Source: Sphingomonas sp. JUb134 (GTDB lineage Bacteria > Pseudomonadota > Alphaproteobacteria > Sphingomonadales > Sphingomonadaceae). From it: DNA of 64,000 nucleotides. Below the pieces are notes generated by a model, which worked only from the letters and a program-made list of their open reading frames with translations, was not told the origin of the DNA and did not search any database. This document shows, one piece after another, positions 54,880-63,395 of this stretch. Numbering within the stretch: position 1 is the stretch's first letter; each line of letters begins with the position of its first letter. Both the position numbers and the translations under genes were made by a program. Where the stretch lies: contig NZ_SLYP02000001.1 of NCBI RefSeq assembly GCF_004341505.2, positions 1,189,001 to 1,253,000 of the forward strand, in the 5' to 3' direction.

Positions 54880-55161
54880 ATGACCATCCGTGTTGTTGCC
54901 GCCGCCGCTGCCCTCGTCCTGGGCGTTGCCACCGTCGCAGCCCCGGCCATGGCCGAGCCCCGCACCGTGCCGGCTCCCGCCACCACCACCACCGAGAGCG
55001 TCGACACCGCGAGCACGCCGTCGGGCACCAAGGCGAAGCGCGAGACCCGCTACTGCGCCGAGACGGAAGTCACCGGTTCGCGGCTGCCGCGCCGCCAGTG
55101 CCAGACCCGCGAAGACTGGCTGCGCGACGGCGTCGATCCGCTCGACTATCTGCCGCGCTAA
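54880..55161 (+). CDS. Small secreted protein, paralogue of 35252
   Basis: 93 residues from the ATG at 54880 (AGGGAGAAAGATC upstream). Signal peptide (IRVVAAAAALVLGVATVAAPAMA), Pro/Thr-rich spacer, then RYCAETEVTGSRLPRRQCQT followed by REDW, the two-Cys basic turn shared with the protein at 35252. Ends RDGVDPLDYLPR. Function unknown; exported. Confidence 0.82.
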   Translation: MTIRVVAAAAALVLGVATVAAPAMAEPRTVPAPATTTTESVDTASTPSGTKAKRETRYCAETEVTGSRLPRRQCQTREDWLRDGVDPLDYLPR

Positions 55162-55212
55162 GAAAGACGGTGCGCCGGGGGCAGGGCCCGCCCCCGGCAC
55201 CGCCGACCAGCG

Positions 55213-56367
55213 CTACAGCGTGCGCTGATAGACCTGATAGACGCGATTGATGCGGCTCTGGATCGCATCGGCGATCGCGATCATCCCTTGGTTGTCGTCC
55301 AGGATCCAGCCGATCTCGCCGCGCGAAGCGCCATAATGGGCAACGGCATCGCGGCGGATATATTCGATCATCATGAAGGCCAGCTGGCTCGCCATCCGCG
55401 ACGACTGCAGCCGCTTCACCACCCCCATCAGCGGAACGCGCATCGTCCGTACCTTGGGCCGGCGCAGCCACAGCAGCAGCTTGGCCCAGCCGAACGGGAG
55501 GAGCGAGCCGTTCAGCGGCTTGATCGCCTCGTTCATGTCCGGAAGCGTGATCATGAACGCCACCGGCTGCCCGTCCAGCTCCGCGATGCGGATCAGGTCC
55601 TCGAACACGATCGGCTTCAGCTTCTTGCCGACGTCGTCGATCTCGGGCTGGGTGAGCGGCACGAACCCCCAGTTGTCGGACCAGGCATCGTTGAGGATGC
55701 CCAGGATCACGGCCGCTTCCTCGTCGAACCGCGACTTGTCGACCTTGCGGATGCGGATGCGGTCGTTCTTCTCGCCCGACTGGATGATGCGGTTGACGAT
55801 CGGCGGAAACGACTGGGTGATGTCCAGCTCATAGGTGACGAGCTGCTTGGCGGGCTGGTAGCCGGCGGCTTCCACCCAGGCCTGATACTCGGCCCGGTGG
55901 TGGCCCATCAGCACGGTCGGGTCCTGGTCGTGGCCCTTCACCAAGAGGCCCGGTTCTTCCCAGACCGACAGGCTCACGGGGCCGACGGCGCGCGTCATGC
56001 CCTTGCCGCGCAGCCATGCCTCGGCCGCGGCGATCAGGGTAGCGGCGGTCGCGGCATCCTCCGCCTCGAACATGCCCCAGAAGCCGGTGCCGGGACCAAA
56101 ACCCTGTTCGGCTGGCATGGTGAGGGCGAGCGTGTCGAGGTGGGCGGAGATGCGCCCCACCACCTTGCCGTCGCGCTCGGCCAGCATCAGCTGCACCTCG
56201 GCGTGGCTGAACCAGCCGTTCTTCTTGGGATCGATCTGCCCGGCCACTTCGCTCTTGAGCGGTGGGACCCAGTGCGGATCGTTCGCATAGAGACGGAAGG
56301 GCAGGTCGATGAATGCCTTGCGGTCCGCCTTCGACTGGACGGGACGGATCGTCGGTTGGGTGGCCAC
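55213..56367 (-). CDS. GNAT-like N-acetyltransferase-related protein
   Basis: 384 residues from a GTG at 56367 with CGGAGG just upstream. Two GNAT-like halves: the first with RLYANDPHWVPPL and VVGRISAHLDTLALT, the second with RIAELDGQPVAFMITLPDMN. The WVPPL pattern and length fit the large family of acetyltransferase-like proteins often encoded near lipid genes; catalytic function is unproven. Divergent from the fatty-acid desaturase. Confidence 0.8.
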   Translation of the reverse strand: MATQPTIRPVQSKADRKAFIDLPFRLYANDPHWVPPLKSEVAGQIDPKKNGWFSHAEVQLMLAERDGKVVGRISAHLDTLALTMPAEQGFGPGTGFWGMFEAEDAATAATLIAAAEAWLRGKGMTRAVGPVSLSVWEEPGLLVKGHDQDPTVLMGHHRAEYQAWVEAAGYQPAKQLVTYELDITQSFPPIVNRIIQSGEKNDRIRIRKVDKSRFDEEAAVILGILNDAWSDNWGFVPLTQPEIDDVGKKLKPIVFEDLIRIAELDGQPVAFMITLPDMNEAIKPLNGSLLPFGWAKLLLWLRRPKVRTMRVPLMGVVKRLQSSRMASQLAFMMIEYIRRDAVAHYGASRGEIGWILDDNQGMIAIADAIQSRINRVYQVYQRTL

Positions 56368-56527
56368 GCATGCCTCCGGAAGAATGGAATGCGCCGCGTG
56401 TAGCGTCGCGGGACCCGGAAGGCGAGGGGAGGGATCGAGCGGGCACGTCACAGTGATTGATTCAAGTCATCAAGCCGGCACAGTCCGGTGCCTACACATG
56501 CCACGCTGTCGCCACTATCTCAGCGCT

Positions 56528-57637
56528 ATGGAACAGGTCATGGAACCCACGCTTGCCCTTTCGCGGGAAGCCGCCGGATCGGCGGACGCCCGCGTCGTTC
56601 AGCCCAGGCCGCGCATCCTCGACGACAAGACGATGCTGCGCACGGCGGCCGAGCTGACGCGCGACCTCAACACGCCGAACCGCGCCTTCTACTGGGGCGA
56701 CCTGATCGGTTCGGCGGTGCTGGGCTATGGCGCGCTGGTGGTGGCGGTGCTCGCCTCCTCGACGCTGGTTACGGTGCTGGCGGCGGTGGTGTCGGTGCTC
56801 GCGCTGTACCGCGCGCTGCTGTTCATCCACGAAGTCAGCCACATGAAGCATTCGGCGCTGCCGGGCTTCCGCCTCGGCTGGAACCTGATCGCCGGCATCC
56901 CGATGCTGGTGCCGTCCTTCATGTATGAGGGCGTGCACAACCTGCACCATGCCAAGACGCGCTATGGCACCGCGGACGATCCCGAATACCTGCCGCTCGC
57001 GCTGATGAAGCCGTGGACGCTGCCGGTGTTCATCCTGGTGTCGCTGCTCGCGCCGATCGGCCTCCTGATCCGCTTCGCGATCCTGTCGCCGCTGTCGTGG
57101 CTCTCGCCCAAGCTGCGCGACCTGGTGATCGCGCGCTATTCCTCGCTGTCCATCAACCCCGCCTTCCGCCGCCGCATCCCGGCCGGCGAGCAGCGGGTGC
57201 TGTTCGACCGCCTCGATGCCGCGGCGAGCGTGTGGGCGATCGCGCTGGTGGCGCTGGTCGCGACCGGCGTGATCCCGATGCGCGGCTTCCTGATCGGCCT
57301 GGGTATCGGTTCGGCGGTGGCGCTGCTCAACCAGGTCCGCACGCTGGTCGCGCACCTGTGGGAGAATGAGGGCGAGCAGATGACGGTGACCGCCCAGTAT
57401 CTGGACTCGGTGAACGTGCCGCCGCCGTCGCTGTTGCCGGGCCTGTGGGCGCCGGTGGGTCTGCGCTACCACGCGCTCCACCACCTGCTGCCGAGCCTGC
57501 CCTATCACTCGCTGGGCGAGGCACACCGCCGGCTGAGCGCTGTGCTGGAAGAGGGTTCGCCGTATCACAAGGCGAGCTACCGCAGTGCGCTGGGACTGAT
57601 GCACCGGATCGGTCGGAGCACGATGGTCCGGCGCTGA
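56528..57637 (+). CDS. Fatty acid desaturase-family membrane protein
   Basis: 369 residues from the ATG at 56528 (ATG at 56540 also possible). Three His boxes for a di-iron centre: FIHEVSHMKH, VHNLHHAKT and YHALHHLLPSLPYH; four or more membrane segments (about 60-100, 115-135, 165-200, 235-270). Likely inserts a double bond or hydroxyl group in an acyl chain or related lipid. The substrate is not readable. A terminator follows at 57657. Confidence 0.88.
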   Translation: MEQVMEPTLALSREAAGSADARVVQPRPRILDDKTMLRTAAELTRDLNTPNRAFYWGDLIGSAVLGYGALVVAVLASSTLVTVLAAVVSVLALYRALLFIHEVSHMKHSALPGFRLGWNLIAGIPMLVPSFMYEGVHNLHHAKTRYGTADDPEYLPLALMKPWTLPVFILVSLLAPIGLLIRFAILSPLSWLSPKLRDLVIARYSSLSINPAFRRRIPAGEQRVLFDRLDAAASVWAIALVALVATGVIPMRGFLIGLGIGSAVALLNQVRTLVAHLWENEGEQMTVTAQYLDSVNVPPPSLLPGLWAPVGLRYHALHHLLPSLPYHSLGEAHRRLSAVLEEGSPYHKASYRSALGLMHRIGRSTMVRR

Positions 57638-57656
57638 GGGCGAGCGAGAATGAAGA

Positions 57657-57681
57657 GGGCGGTCCAAGGGGCCGCCCTTTT
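57657..57681 (+). terminator. Rho-independent terminator after the desaturase
   Basis: Stem GGGCGGTCC / GGGCCGCCC (one G-U pair), loop AAG, then TTTT. 20 bp after the desaturase stop; its end meets the tail of the convergent DUF559 gene. Confidence 0.8.
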
Positions 57682-57689
57682 CGTATGGG

Positions 57690-58100
57690 CTAGCTCCAGC
57701 GCGGCCTTCTGTTCCTCCCCTCCCTGGAAGGGAGGGGCTGGGGGTGGGTACCGCCGAGGCACTCGGCGGTCTTCTCCAGAATGTGCCGAACGGCGCCGTC
57801 CGTATTGGCGAGCACCTCCGCATTCCACAGCCGCAGGACGCGCCAGCCCTGCGCTTCCAGGTACGCTGTCCGGCGCGCATCCGCCTCCACGGCGTCGAGA
57901 TGCTGGCTGCCATCCAGCTCCACCGCCAGCCGAGCCTGACGGCAGGCGAGATCGACGATGAACGGTGCGATGATCAACTGTCGGGTGAACGCCGGGCGAT
58001 AGCGGGCGATGCGGTGCCAGATCGCAAGCTCCGCCTCTGTCGGGTTGTTGCGCAGGTCGCGGGCTCGGGCGGTTAGGGTTGGATCGACGCGGCGGAGCAT
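57690..58100 (-). CDS. DUF559 (Vsr-like) nuclease-domain protein inside a repeat-bounded cassette
   Basis: 136 residues from the ATG at 58100 (a TTG at 58136 would add 12). Single DUF559 domain: LRNNPTEAELAIWHRIARYR, FIVDLACRQARLAVELDGSQH (in parts) and TAYLEAQGWRVLRLWNAEVL. The Asp...Glu-Leu-Asp pattern fits the PD-(D/E)xK core of Vsr-like endonucleases. The last 20 residues or so (GGTHPQPLPSREGRNRRPRW) are not part of the fold: they are translated from the repeat at 57714. An inverted copy of the same repeat lies just upstream of the start (58134) and a direct one follows at 58196. Confidence 0.85.
   Translation of the reverse strand: MLRRVDPTLTARARDLRNNPTEAELAIWHRIARYRPAFTRQLIIAPFIVDLACRQARLAVELDGSQHLDAVEADARRTAYLEAQGWRVLRLWNAEVLANTDGAVRHILEKTAECLGGTHPQPLPSREGRNRRPRWS
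57714..57771. repeat. Repeat family C, copy 1 (inside the 3' end of the DUF559 gene)
   Basis: CTCCCCTCCCTGGAAGGGAG..GGGCTGGGGGTGGGTACCGCC..GAGGCACTCGGCGGTC. Contains two small palindromes: CCCTCCCTGGAAGGGAGGG and ACCGCCGAGGCACTCGGCGGT. Its twin at 58196 differs at only one position over the shared 56 bp. Confidence 0.9.
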
Positions 58101-58133
58101 GGGGCCAGCGTAGAGCGGCTTCGCTTCGCTCGC

Positions 58134-58170
58134 CAACCCACCCCCGGCCCCTCCCTTCCAGGGAGGGGAG
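58134..58170. repeat. Repeat family C, copy 2 (inverted, short)
   Basis: CAACCCACCCCCGGCCCCTC..CCTTCCAGGGAGGGGAG, the inverse of the first 35 bp of copy 1. Forms terminal inverted repeats with copy 1 around the DUF559 gene; the ACCGCC...GGCGGT part is missing. Confidence 0.85.
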
Positions 58171-58195
58171 AAGATGAGCTTCAGCGACGCAACAA

Positions 58196-58252
58196 CTCCC
58201 CTCCCTGGAAGGGAGGGGCAGGGGGTGGGTACCGCCGAGGCACTCGGCGGTC
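58196..58252. repeat. Repeat family C, copy 3 (direct)
   Basis: CTCCCCTCCCTGGAAGGGAG..GGGCAGGGGGTGGGTACCGCC..GAGGCACTCGGCGGTC, same orientation as copy 1 and nearly identical. It ends 26 bp from the convergent 3' end of lptG. Confidence 0.9.
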
Positions 58253-58278
58253 GTGCCCTCCGGGGGAGGATTGAGCCG

Positions 58279-59376
58279 CTATTCCTCCGTCCGGATCAGC
58301 ACCAGTTCGCCGATCAGCAGGAACAGCAGGAAGGGCGCCCAAGCGGCGAGGAACGGCGGGTAGGCGCCGAGATTGCCCATCGCGAGCGCGAAATTGTCGG
58401 CGACGAAATAGGCGAAGCCGAGTGCCATGCCGATCACCGCGCGCACGAACAGCCGGCCCGAACGCGCCACGCCGAAGCCGGCGACCGCGCCCAGCAGTGG
58501 CATCAGCACGGACGACAAGGGGCTCGACAGCTTGTGCCACAGCGCGCCGTCGAGCGCCTTGGTCGGGCGGCCGGCGGCCTCGAGATCGGCGATCGCGTCG
58601 CGCAGCGCGCGGAAGGAGAGGCTGTCCGGGTCCACCGAGGCGAGCGTGAACTGGTCCGGCCGTACGCCCGAGGCGGCGTGCAGCGTGCCGAGCTGCTCCA
58701 TCTTGCCGGTGGCGACGGTGAAGCGGGTTGCGCCGTCCACGCGCCACTCGCGCCCGTTGAACCGGCCCTGCTTGGCGGTCAGGATCGACAGCAGCCGGCC
58801 GCCCTGGCGTTCATAGACGGTGATGCCGCGCAGCACGGCGGCATTGCCGCGCCCCTGGATGCGATCGACGCGGATCAGGTTGGCGCCGTCGCGTACCCAC
58901 ACGTTGCCGCGCTCGCCGCTGTCGACCGGCAGGGGGCCGTAGTCGACCTTCTCCCACTGAGTGAGCGTGGCCGTCGCGCGCGAGACGATGCGGTCGTTGA
59001 ACAGGAAGGAGATGGCCGCCACGCCGAGGCTCGCGACCAGCAGCGGGGCGAGCACCTGGTGCGCCGACAGCCCCGACGCCTTCATCGAGATGACTTCGCT
59101 GTTCTGGTTGAGCTGCATCAGCGTCAGGATCGTGCCGAGCAGCACCGAGAAGGGCAGGAAGCGCGCGATGATCTGCGGCATGCGCATCGAGACGTAGTGC
59201 CAGACCTGCGCATCGGTGTTGCCGGGATAGGCCAGGATCTTGGCGCTTTCGCTCAGCAGGTCGAGCGCCTGGAGCACCAGCACCAGGGCGGCGAGGATGC
59301 CGAAGGTGCGCACCAGGAACAGCCGCACCATGTAGAGCGCGATCGTCTTGGACGGGAAGGGGGAGTTGGCCTTCAT
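58279..59376 (-). CDS. lptG: LptG, permease subunit of the LPS-type exporter
   Basis: 365 residues from the ATG at 59376, overlapping lptF by 4 bp. YjgP/YjgQ family: three N-terminal helices (TIALYMVRLFLVRTFGILAA; ARFLPFSVLLGTILTLMQLN; LLVASLGVAAISFLFN), a periplasmic beta-jellyroll (about 125-255), three C-terminal helices. With LptF and LptB2 it extracts LPS or other lipids from the inner membrane. Partner of lptF in the same operon. Confidence 0.93.
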   Translation of the reverse strand: MKANSPFPSKTIALYMVRLFLVRTFGILAALVLVLQALDLLSESAKILAYPGNTDAQVWHYVSMRMPQIIARFLPFSVLLGTILTLMQLNQNSEVISMKASGLSAHQVLAPLLVASLGVAAISFLFNDRIVSRATATLTQWEKVDYGPLPVDSGERGNVWVRDGANLIRVDRIQGRGNAAVLRGITVYERQGGRLLSILTAKQGRFNGREWRVDGATRFTVATGKMEQLGTLHAASGVRPDQFTLASVDPDSLSFRALRDAIADLEAAGRPTKALDGALWHKLSSPLSSVLMPLLGAVAGFGVARSGRLFVRAVIGMALGFAYFVADNFALAMGNLGAYPPFLAAWAPFLLFLLIGELVLIRTEE

Positions 59377-60572
59377 GCCCTTTTCTCCCGCCGGCGGCGG
59401 CCGGGCAGGAAGCGCACCAATGCCTTCAGCCCCTTGTCGAACACGCGTTCCAGGGCGCCGATCGGCTGGCCGCCCGGCACATGGGCGATCGTATAGTACA
59501 TCCAGAACACCAGCCCGGCGAAGATCAGGAACGGCCCCCACAGCGCGATCGCCGGATCGACGCGGCCGAGCGATCCGAAGGCTTCGGCATATTCGTTCAC
59601 CTTGTGATAGGTGACGATCATCACGATCGACAGGAACACGCCCAGTGCCGAGGTCGAACGCTTGGGCGGGACCCCCAGCGCCAGCGCCAGCATCGGCAGC
59701 AGGAACATGGTCGCCACCTCCACCAGGCGGAAGTGGAAGTTCGCCCGCGCGCTGGCGCGCGTCTCCGGCGTCTCGCCCTGGTCGCGGCCGATGATCGCGA
59801 GCTCCGGCAGCGTGCGTTCGAGATCGCGGCCGCCGCGGGCGCGGAAATTGCCGAACTTGGGCAGGTCGATCGGCAGGTCGTGCGAGCTGAAGCTCAGGAC
59901 CCGCGGCGTGCGAAAGCCCGGCTGGTCGTGCAGCAGCGTGCCGTTGGTCAGGCGGAAGATGATGGTGTTGGGGTCGTCGGTGCCGAGGAACTGGCCGCGC
60001 TCGGCGGTCGCCGCCAGCCAGCCGCCGTTCGGCCGCGCCACCCGCACGAAGATGCCGCGCAGCTCGGCGCCGCCCTCATGGCTTTCCTCTATGCGCAGAG
60101 TCATGCGGTTGCCGAGGTTGGTGAACTCGCCGATCTTGATCGACGCGCCGAGCGCGCCCGAGCGCAGTTCGAACCGCAGCCCCTCGTAATTGTAGCGCGC
60201 CCAGGGCTGGACGAAGCCCACGATGGTCAGGTTCAGCAACGCCAGCGCGATCGCGTAGAAGTACGGCGTGCGCAGCAGCCGGCCGTAGCTCATGCCGACG
60301 CCGCGCAGCACGTCGAGCTCCGACGTGGTCGCGAGTTTCCGGAAGGCGAGCAGCACGCCGAGCATCAGCCCGATCGGGATGCCAAGGCCGAGATATTCGG
60401 GCAGCAGGTTGGCGAGCATTCGCCACACGACGCTCACCGGCCCGCCTTCGGATGCCACGAAGTCGAACAGCCGCAGCATGCGGTCGAGCACCAGCAGCAT
60501 CGCCGCGATGATCAGCGTCGAGAACAGCGGCACCGCGATGAGCCGCGCCATGTAGCGATCGATCGACTTCAT
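59373..60572 (-). CDS. lptF: LptF, permease subunit of the LPS-type exporter
   Basis: 399 residues from the ATG at 60572. Same fold as LptG: N-terminal helices with DRYMARLIAVPLFSTLIIAA and GLGIPIGLMLGVLLAFRKLA, jellyroll domain (about 130-270), C-terminal helices with EVATMFLLPMLALALGVPP. Length and pairing with lptG are standard. The spt gene lies 278 bp upstream across a repeat. In sphingomonads that replace LPS with glycosphingolipids the cargo could be a sphingolipid, which is inference. Confidence 0.93.
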   Translation of the reverse strand: MKSIDRYMARLIAVPLFSTLIIAAMLLVLDRMLRLFDFVASEGGPVSVVWRMLANLLPEYLGLGIPIGLMLGVLLAFRKLATTSELDVLRGVGMSYGRLLRTPYFYAIALALLNLTIVGFVQPWARYNYEGLRFELRSGALGASIKIGEFTNLGNRMTLRIEESHEGGAELRGIFVRVARPNGGWLAATAERGQFLGTDDPNTIIFRLTNGTLLHDQPGFRTPRVLSFSSHDLPIDLPKFGNFRARGGRDLERTLPELAIIGRDQGETPETRASARANFHFRLVEVATMFLLPMLALALGVPPKRSTSALGVFLSIVMIVTYHKVNEYAEAFGSLGRVDPAIALWGPFLIFAGLVFWMYYTIAHVPGGQPIGALERVFDKGLKALVRFLPGRRRREKRA

Positions 60573-60730
60573 GCGGGGGGCGATGTGCTTTCGAGGGCGG
60601 TTGCAGGAATCCCGCAGCTATAGCGGAGGGGCGGGCCTGTGCCAGCCCCTCGATCGGTGTTGGTCCTGCGCAGTCCACCACCCGTCATGCGGACGAAGAT
60701 GCGCGTTCGAGTGACGCGAAGGAGAAGCTG

Positions 60731-60829
60731 TACCCCGGCGAAGGCCGGGGTACAGGTGCGAAGGTCTTGGCGAGGGAGCGCAACGCAACACGCGCCTTCC
60801 CAACTGGGCCCCGGCCTTCGCCGGGGTAC
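60731..60829. repeat. Palindromic repeat family B, copy 4
   Basis: Left arm TACCCCGGCGAAGGCCGGGG..TAC is an almost complete palindrome; the right arm CAACTGGGCCCCGGCCTTCG..CCGGGGTAC matches the other copies. The CCCAGTTGGG of the left arm is missing. Sits between lptF and spt. Confidence 0.82.
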
Positions 60830-60850
60830 AGGAAAGGCGGGTGGAGTGCC

Positions 60851-62113
60851 TTACGCGAGAACGCCGACCGCCTTGCCGGCCGCCTGGAACATGCCCAGCA
60901 CCTTCTGGATCTGCTCGGGCGTGTGCTCGGCGCACAGCGAGCAGCGCAGCAGATAGGTGCCGGCCGGGGTGGCGGGCGGGCGGGCCATGTTGACGTAGAG
61001 GCCGCCCTCCAGCAGCGCCTGCCACATCGCCACTGCCTGGGTCTGGTCCTCCAGGATCACCGCGAGGATCGCGGAATCGGGCGTCTCGGTGCCGAGGCGG
61101 AAGCCCATGTCCTTGAGGCCGGCGTGCAGCGTCCGCGCGCTTTCCCACAGGCGGGCGCGCTTTTCATGGGCGTGCTGCAGCTTGCGGATCGAGACGGCGG
61201 CCGTTGCGACCACGCTCGGCGGCAGCGAGGCGGTGAAGATGTACGGGCGACAGGCAAGCCGGATCGCCTCGAACTTCGGGTGGTTCGACACGCAGAAGCC
61301 GCCGACGGTGCCGACCGACTTGGAGAAGGTGCCGACGATGAAGTCGACGTCGCCCTCGCAGCCCTGCGCCTCGTACACGCCGCGGCCGTTGGGGCCGTAG
61401 AAGCCCATCGAATGCGCTTCGTCCGACAGCACCATCGCGCCATGCTTCTTGGCGACGGCGACCATCTCTTTCAGCGGCGCGACGTCGCCGAGCATCGAGT
61501 AGACGCCCTCCAGCACCACCAGCTTGCCGGCGTCCTTGGGCAGGCGGCCGAGCCGCTTGTCGAGATCGGCGATGTCGTTGTGGCGGAAGCGGACGACCTC
61601 GGCATAGCCCTGCTTGCAGCCGTCGTAGATCGAGGCGTGGCTGTCGGCGTCGAGGATAACGTAGTCGCCCTTGCCGGCCAGCGTCGAGATCATGCCGAGA
61701 TTGGCCATGTAGCCGGTCGAGAATACGATCGCGCCCGACACGCCGTAGAAGTCGCGCAGCGCCTGCTCGACTTCCATATGGTCGCGGAAGGTGCCGTTGA
61801 GCATGCGGCTGCCGTTGGTGCCCGATCCGAACTGGTCGAGCGCATCCTTGCCGGCCTGGATCACGTCCGGGTCGAACGTCATGCCCATGTAGTTGTAGGT
61901 GCCGAGCAGGATCGTGTCGCGGCCGGCGATTACTGCCTCGGTCGGCGACTTCACCTGCTCCATGACGATCGCGAACGGATCGGTCACGCCCGTGTCGATC
62001 AGCGCCTGGCGTTCGGCGATCAGCGCGTCGAACTTGCTCATCAGGTCACGCTCCGGCGCGGCGGCCGGCGGATCGACGGGGAGCTGGTGCTGGGTGGCGG
62101 CGGCTTCGGTCAT
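60851..62113 (-). CDS. spt: Serine palmitoyltransferase
   Basis: 420 residues from the ATG at 62113. PLP-dependent alpha-oxoamine synthase: NGSRMLNGTFRDHMEVEQAL, SDEAHSMGFYGPNGRG, and the PLP-binding Lys in GTFSKSVGTVGGF. It joins L-serine and palmitoyl-CoA (or -ACP) to 3-ketosphinganine, the first step of sphingolipids. Closely follows the soluble Sphingomonas enzyme in length and layout. acpR lies just upstream (61 bp), and the CerR-like gene beyond it, as in other alphaproteobacterial ceramide clusters. Alternatives such as KBL or BioF are less likely in this context. Confidence 0.95.
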   Translation of the reverse strand: MTEAAATQHQLPVDPPAAAPERDLMSKFDALIAERQALIDTGVTDPFAIVMEQVKSPTEAVIAGRDTILLGTYNYMGMTFDPDVIQAGKDALDQFGSGTNGSRMLNGTFRDHMEVEQALRDFYGVSGAIVFSTGYMANLGMISTLAGKGDYVILDADSHASIYDGCKQGYAEVVRFRHNDIADLDKRLGRLPKDAGKLVVLEGVYSMLGDVAPLKEMVAVAKKHGAMVLSDEAHSMGFYGPNGRGVYEAQGCEGDVDFIVGTFSKSVGTVGGFCVSNHPKFEAIRLACRPYIFTASLPPSVVATAAVSIRKLQHAHEKRARLWESARTLHAGLKDMGFRLGTETPDSAILAVILEDQTQAVAMWQALLEGGLYVNMARPPATPAGTYLLRCSLCAEHTPEQIQKVLGMFQAAGKAVGVLA

Positions 62114-62174
62114 CTGTGTTTTCCCGGGAACACCATCGGGCGGTTCCGGCGCGCGCCGGTTCGCCCGAACGGCG

Positions 62175-62420
62175 TTAGTCCTGCTTGAGCTTGGCGACGG
62201 CGTCGGTGAGCTGGCCGACGGTCTCGATCTCCGCCTGCATGTTCATGGTGATGAGGATGTCGAACTCGTCCTCGACGGCCGCCACGAAGTCCATCACGGT
62301 CAGGCTGTCCCATTCGAGGTCGCCCGCGAAGGTGGTGGTCTCGCTCAGCGGCACGCCCTTCTTGTTGAACGGCTCGATCAGGCGGGAGACGGTGTCGAAG
62401 ATGGCGGCGCGATCGCTCAC
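62175..62420 (-). CDS. acpR: Acyl carrier protein of the sphingolipid cluster (AcpR)
   Basis: 81 residues from a GTG at 62420 (AAAGGA upstream). Four-helix ACP with the phosphopantetheine Ser in LEWDSLTVMDFV. It is more basic and shorter of acidic helix than the fatty-acid ACP and is found next to spt in sphingolipid producers; it may deliver the acyl chain to SPT. Confidence 0.9.
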   Translation of the reverse strand: MSDRAAIFDTVSRLIEPFNKKGVPLSETTTFAGDLEWDSLTVMDFVAAVEDEFDILITMNMQAEIETVGQLTDAVAKLKQD

Positions 62421-62489
62421 AGGGCGTCCTTTGCAGAAGAGGCGGTTCCTGGGCTGCGTGGCGCAGAAATCCGGCACGATTTTGGCGCT

Positions 62490-63395
62490 CTATAGCAGCC
62501 GGTTGGCGCGATACCATGCCGCGGTGGCGGCGAGACCGTCGGCGGTCGCGATCCGCGGGCGCCACAGCGCTTCGGGCGGCTGCGCATCGGGCGACGAAGT
62601 CCAGTCGGGATGCGACATATAGGCGGCGCGGTCCGGGGTGAGCTTCGCCTTGTCCCCGCGCGCCAGCCGGTCGAGCCGCGCGCCCAGCCGCAGCACGCCG
62701 GCGGGAAGCGACAGGGGCAGCACGCGGCGACCGACGGCTGTGCCGATCGCGCGGGCAAAGCCGGTGTGCGTCCAGGCGCCGGGCGTGCCGTCGTCCGGTT
62801 CGTAGACCTTGCGGCCGGTGTCCTGCCCGGCCAGCGCCAGCAGCAGCCGGGCGAGGTCGTCGACATGGATCAGCGACAGCCTCCCGGCCGGCGGCATCGG
62901 CAGCACGCCGAAGCGCGCGGCGCGGAACAGCTCCAGCATCTCCAGGTCGCCGGGGCCGTAGACGGCGGGCGGGCGCACCATCGTCCAGGCGAGCGGGGAG
63001 GCGCGTACCGCGTCCTCGGCCCCTGCCTTGGAGCGGCCGTATTGCGAAAGGCCCGGCTCGCGCGCGGCGAGCGAGGAGACGTGGACGAAGCGCCGCACGC
63101 CAGCAGCTTCGGCCGCGGCGAGCGCCGCCTGGGTGCCGCCGATGTTGCCGCGGGTGAAGCCCTCCGGCGTCGGTGCGTTCACCACCCCGGCGATGTGGAT
63201 CACCGCATCGGCGCCGCGCACCAGATCGGCAAGCGCGTCGGGCGTATCGAGCGCGCCCTGGACCCAGGTGACACCCGCCTGCGCTGGCTGCGGTCGGCGG
63301 GTAAGGGCGCGCACGCTGTGTCCCGCCTCCAGCGCGAGCGCGAGGGTGCGGCGGCCGACGAAGCCGGTGGCGCCGGTGATCGCGAGGATGCTCAT
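62490..63395 (-). CDS. NAD(P)-dependent epimerase/reductase, CerR-like
   Basis: 301 residues from the ATG at 63395, overlapping proB by 4 bp. Extended SDR: ITGATGFVGRRTLALALEAG, then VIHIAGVV, FVHVSSLAAR and YGRSK (Tyr/Lys pair), and VRPPAVYGPGD. In Caulobacter the corresponding gene of the sphingolipid cluster (CerR) reduces the ketone of a ceramide intermediate. The position between proB and acpR-spt supports that; the substrate is not proven here. Confidence 0.8.
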   Translation of the reverse strand: MSILAITGATGFVGRRTLALALEAGHSVRALTRRPQPAQAGVTWVQGALDTPDALADLVRGADAVIHIAGVVNAPTPEGFTRGNIGGTQAALAAAEAAGVRRFVHVSSLAAREPGLSQYGRSKAGAEDAVRASPLAWTMVRPPAVYGPGDLEMLELFRAARFGVLPMPPAGRLSLIHVDDLARLLLALAGQDTGRKVYEPDDGTPGAWTHTGFARAIGTAVGRRVLPLSLPAGVLRLGARLDRLARGDKAKLTPDRAAYMSHPDWTSSPDAQPPEALWRPRIATADGLAATAAWYRANRLL

